A stretch of 36,656 nucleotides of DNA. Origin: Neptuniibacter sp. UBA6509. GTDB lineage: Bacteria > Pseudomonadota > Gammaproteobacteria > Pseudomonadales > Balneatricaceae. This document shows positions 35,546 through 36,656 of the stretch, in pieces. Location: assembly GCA_002435145.1 (NCBI GenBank), contig DJLT01000084.1, positions 1-36,656 on the forward strand, read 5' to 3'. The translations under genes and the position numbers were made by a program. Under the pieces are notes generated by a model. That model ran no database searches and had not been told where the DNA came from. It saw only the letters and a program-made list of their open reading frames with translations. Within the stretch, counting starts at the first letter, position 1. Every line of letters begins with the position of its first letter.

Positions 35546-35573
35546 AGAAGCCTAAACTCTGTTTTGGGCTTCT
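35546..35573 (+). terminator. Hairpin after kdsA
   Basis: AGAAGCCTAAA pairs with TTTTGGGCTTCT (one G-T pair) around a CTCTG loop, 17 bases after the kdsA stop. It is followed by Cs, not Ts. Likely the kdsA transcript end, though not a canonical U-tract terminator. Confidence 0.6.
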
Positions 35574-35678
35574 CCCCCCCATTTCTACAACTCCGTAAAA
35601 TCTGCAAATTAACTACTGACTTATAGCACCGCTCTTGACTATGATATGTAGATAAAAAACAAACGGTTTAATAATCTA

Positions 35679-36656
35679 ATGAGCGATTCAGCAGACTCAA
35701 TCTATCAGTCACTTCAAGAGGCCGACTTACTTGGCCCTGAGCACCACCGTTTTAAGCTGATAAAACACAATGCGACTCACTCTTTAGGGGAGTTATGGCA
35801 AGCCGAAGACATTAGTGTCGCCGGAAACCCCTTAGTCACATTACTCATTATTAATCCCTCACTGTTAAAGCAAAACGACTTTGCCGAAGGAATTAAAAAA
35901 CATGCTGCCCAAAGCAAGCAGTTACAAAACAAACATATTGCTGAATGTTATGGGTTTTTCCCCCACAAAGGCGGAATACTTCTCCTTGCATATGAAAAAT
36001 TAGATGGCTTAACCCTCGCCTCTATGATCAAAAGAAAAACCAAACTTCAACAAGCACAACAACTCGGCTTACTGCGGCAAATTGCCTATGCAGTCGATAT
36101 GGGCTACCAAAAGCTACACAGTCCTCATGGATGCTTATCACCCGATACAATTTTCATTAACCGCAAAGGTGGTGTAAAACTCACGCTGCAGGCTATGCGA
36201 GACAGCTTAGAATCAATCGCCAGTCTGGTAAAACAACCGCTCACCTACCGACAGTACCAATCTCCGGAAGCATTCCATCCCGGAAAACTCAGCCGTAAAA
36301 CCGACGTATACTCATTTGCGGCTATCGTTTATGAATTACTGACGGGCACTGCGGCCTTCAACATTAAAGATTCAGAAGCAGACCGTGTTCGTAAACAATT
36401 AATACAACCTGACGACTTAGATAACGGTCAATGGGAGGAGTTACAAAAAGCGCTTTCAACCGATACAGAGCAACGCTTTCCAAACTGTACTGAACTAATG
36501 AAAGCAGTTTTTCCTGCTAAAAAAGAGGAAAAAGAGGATGAGAAAACCTCTTCCTCAAGCGAGGAAGAGGACAAGGATAGCACGACCGAAAACCCTATCG
36601 AGACTGATACGATAGAGGATGAAAACACGTCCTCATTAAAAGATAAGCTCAAAGCG
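35679..36656 (+). CDS. Serine/threonine-kinase-like protein, predicted pseudokinase (C-terminus outside window)
   Basis: 326 codons visible, open to the right edge. Residues about 20-285 follow the bacterial Ser/Thr kinase fold, clearest in the C-lobe: YQSPEAF, then KTDVYSFAAIVYELLTG, the APE-like and helix-F region. Catalytic motifs are lost. HRDxKxxN reads HGCLSPDT (His150 kept; Asp, Lys and Asn replaced by Cys152, Ser154 and Thr157). The DFG position reads LQA in VKLTLQAM. The VAIK lysine is absent in LVTLLIINP. It is therefore probably an inactive binding or scaffold domain. From about 286 the chain is Glu/Ser/Lys-rich low complexity, a linker to a domain beyond the edge. No good ribosome binding site is seen before the ATG, so the start is provisional. 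Confidence 0.8.
   Translation, partial: MSDSADSIYQSLQEADLLGPEHHRFKLIKHNATHSLGELWQAEDISVAGNPLVTLLIINPSLLKQNDFAEGIKKHAAQSKQLQNKHIAECYGFFPHKGGILLLAYEKLDGLTLASMIKRKTKLQQAQQLGLLRQIAYAVDMGYQKLHSPHGCLSPDTIFINRKGGVKLTLQAMRDSLESIASLVKQPLTYRQYQSPEAFHPGKLSRKTDVYSFAAIVYELLTGTAAFNIKDSEADRVRKQLIQPDDLDNGQWEELQKALSTDTEQRFPNCTELMKAVFPAKKEEKEDEKTSSSSEEEDKDSTTENPIETDTIEDENTSSLKDKLKA

Overview
The window looks like a chromosomal stretch of a marine gammaproteobacterium. The Rnf (Rsx) complex, Nth, NrdAB, KdsA and CysG proteins all read as close relatives of the Enterobacteria/Vibrio/Pseudomonas versions. The moderate-to-low GC, the two-component CysDN with an APS-type reductase, and the DUF934 and DUF2788 proteins suggest an Oceanospirillales-like genus (Neptunomonas, Amphritea or Neptuniibacter type). 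That placement is an inference from protein resemblance, not from a search. I see no rRNA, tRNA, CRISPR array, integrase or insertion sequence.

Layout, left to right. (1) 1-317: the start of a secreted Pro-Thr-repeat protein that runs off the left edge. (2) 615-9922, all minus strand: rsxA-rsxB-rsxC-rsxD-rsxG-rsxE, a membrane electron-transfer complex, then a terminator. After it comes a two-gene signalling cassette (REC-CheC response regulator, PAS-GGDEF diguanylate cyclase) and nth. In E. coli nth directly follows rsxE, so the cassette looks inserted into a conserved neighbourhood. (3) 10100-18867: sulfate assimilation. cysD and cysN are on the minus strand. Diverging on the plus strand are a TSUP transporter, a siroheme sulfite reductase, a DUF934 protein, an APS-reductase-type cysH, and cysG, which makes siroheme. 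A 59-residue PCP_red protein on the minus strand closes the block. CysN carries a C-terminal tail that resembles an APS kinase without its P-loop, which fits a route that reduces APS directly.

(4) 19046-20789: a TetR regulator divergent from an AhpD-like carboxymuconolactone decarboxylase family gene, with three copies of a 16-bp operator-like palindrome between them, followed by a BLUF blue-light sensor. (5) 20807-22099: a DEAD-box RNA helicase. (6) 22601-28103: an AT-rich accessory segment with three tandem paralogous secreted alpha/beta hydrolases and a secreted protein with possible beta-propeller fold. Spacers are long and contain several strong hairpins. (7) 28741-32501: nrdA-nrdB-yfaE, class Ia ribonucleotide reductase with its ferredoxin, preceded by a pair of NrdR boxes. 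(8) 33071-35528: DUF2788 membrane peptide, HutZ/HugZ-like protein, PilZ-like protein and kdsA. (9) 35679-36656: the start of a kinase-like protein that has lost its catalytic residues, running off the right edge.

The best candidates for something undescribed are the tandem hydrolase cluster with its shared upstream block, the triple operator between the TetR and AhpD-like genes, the 89-nt hairpin element between cysH and cysG, the kinase-less CysN tail, and the pseudokinase at the right edge.
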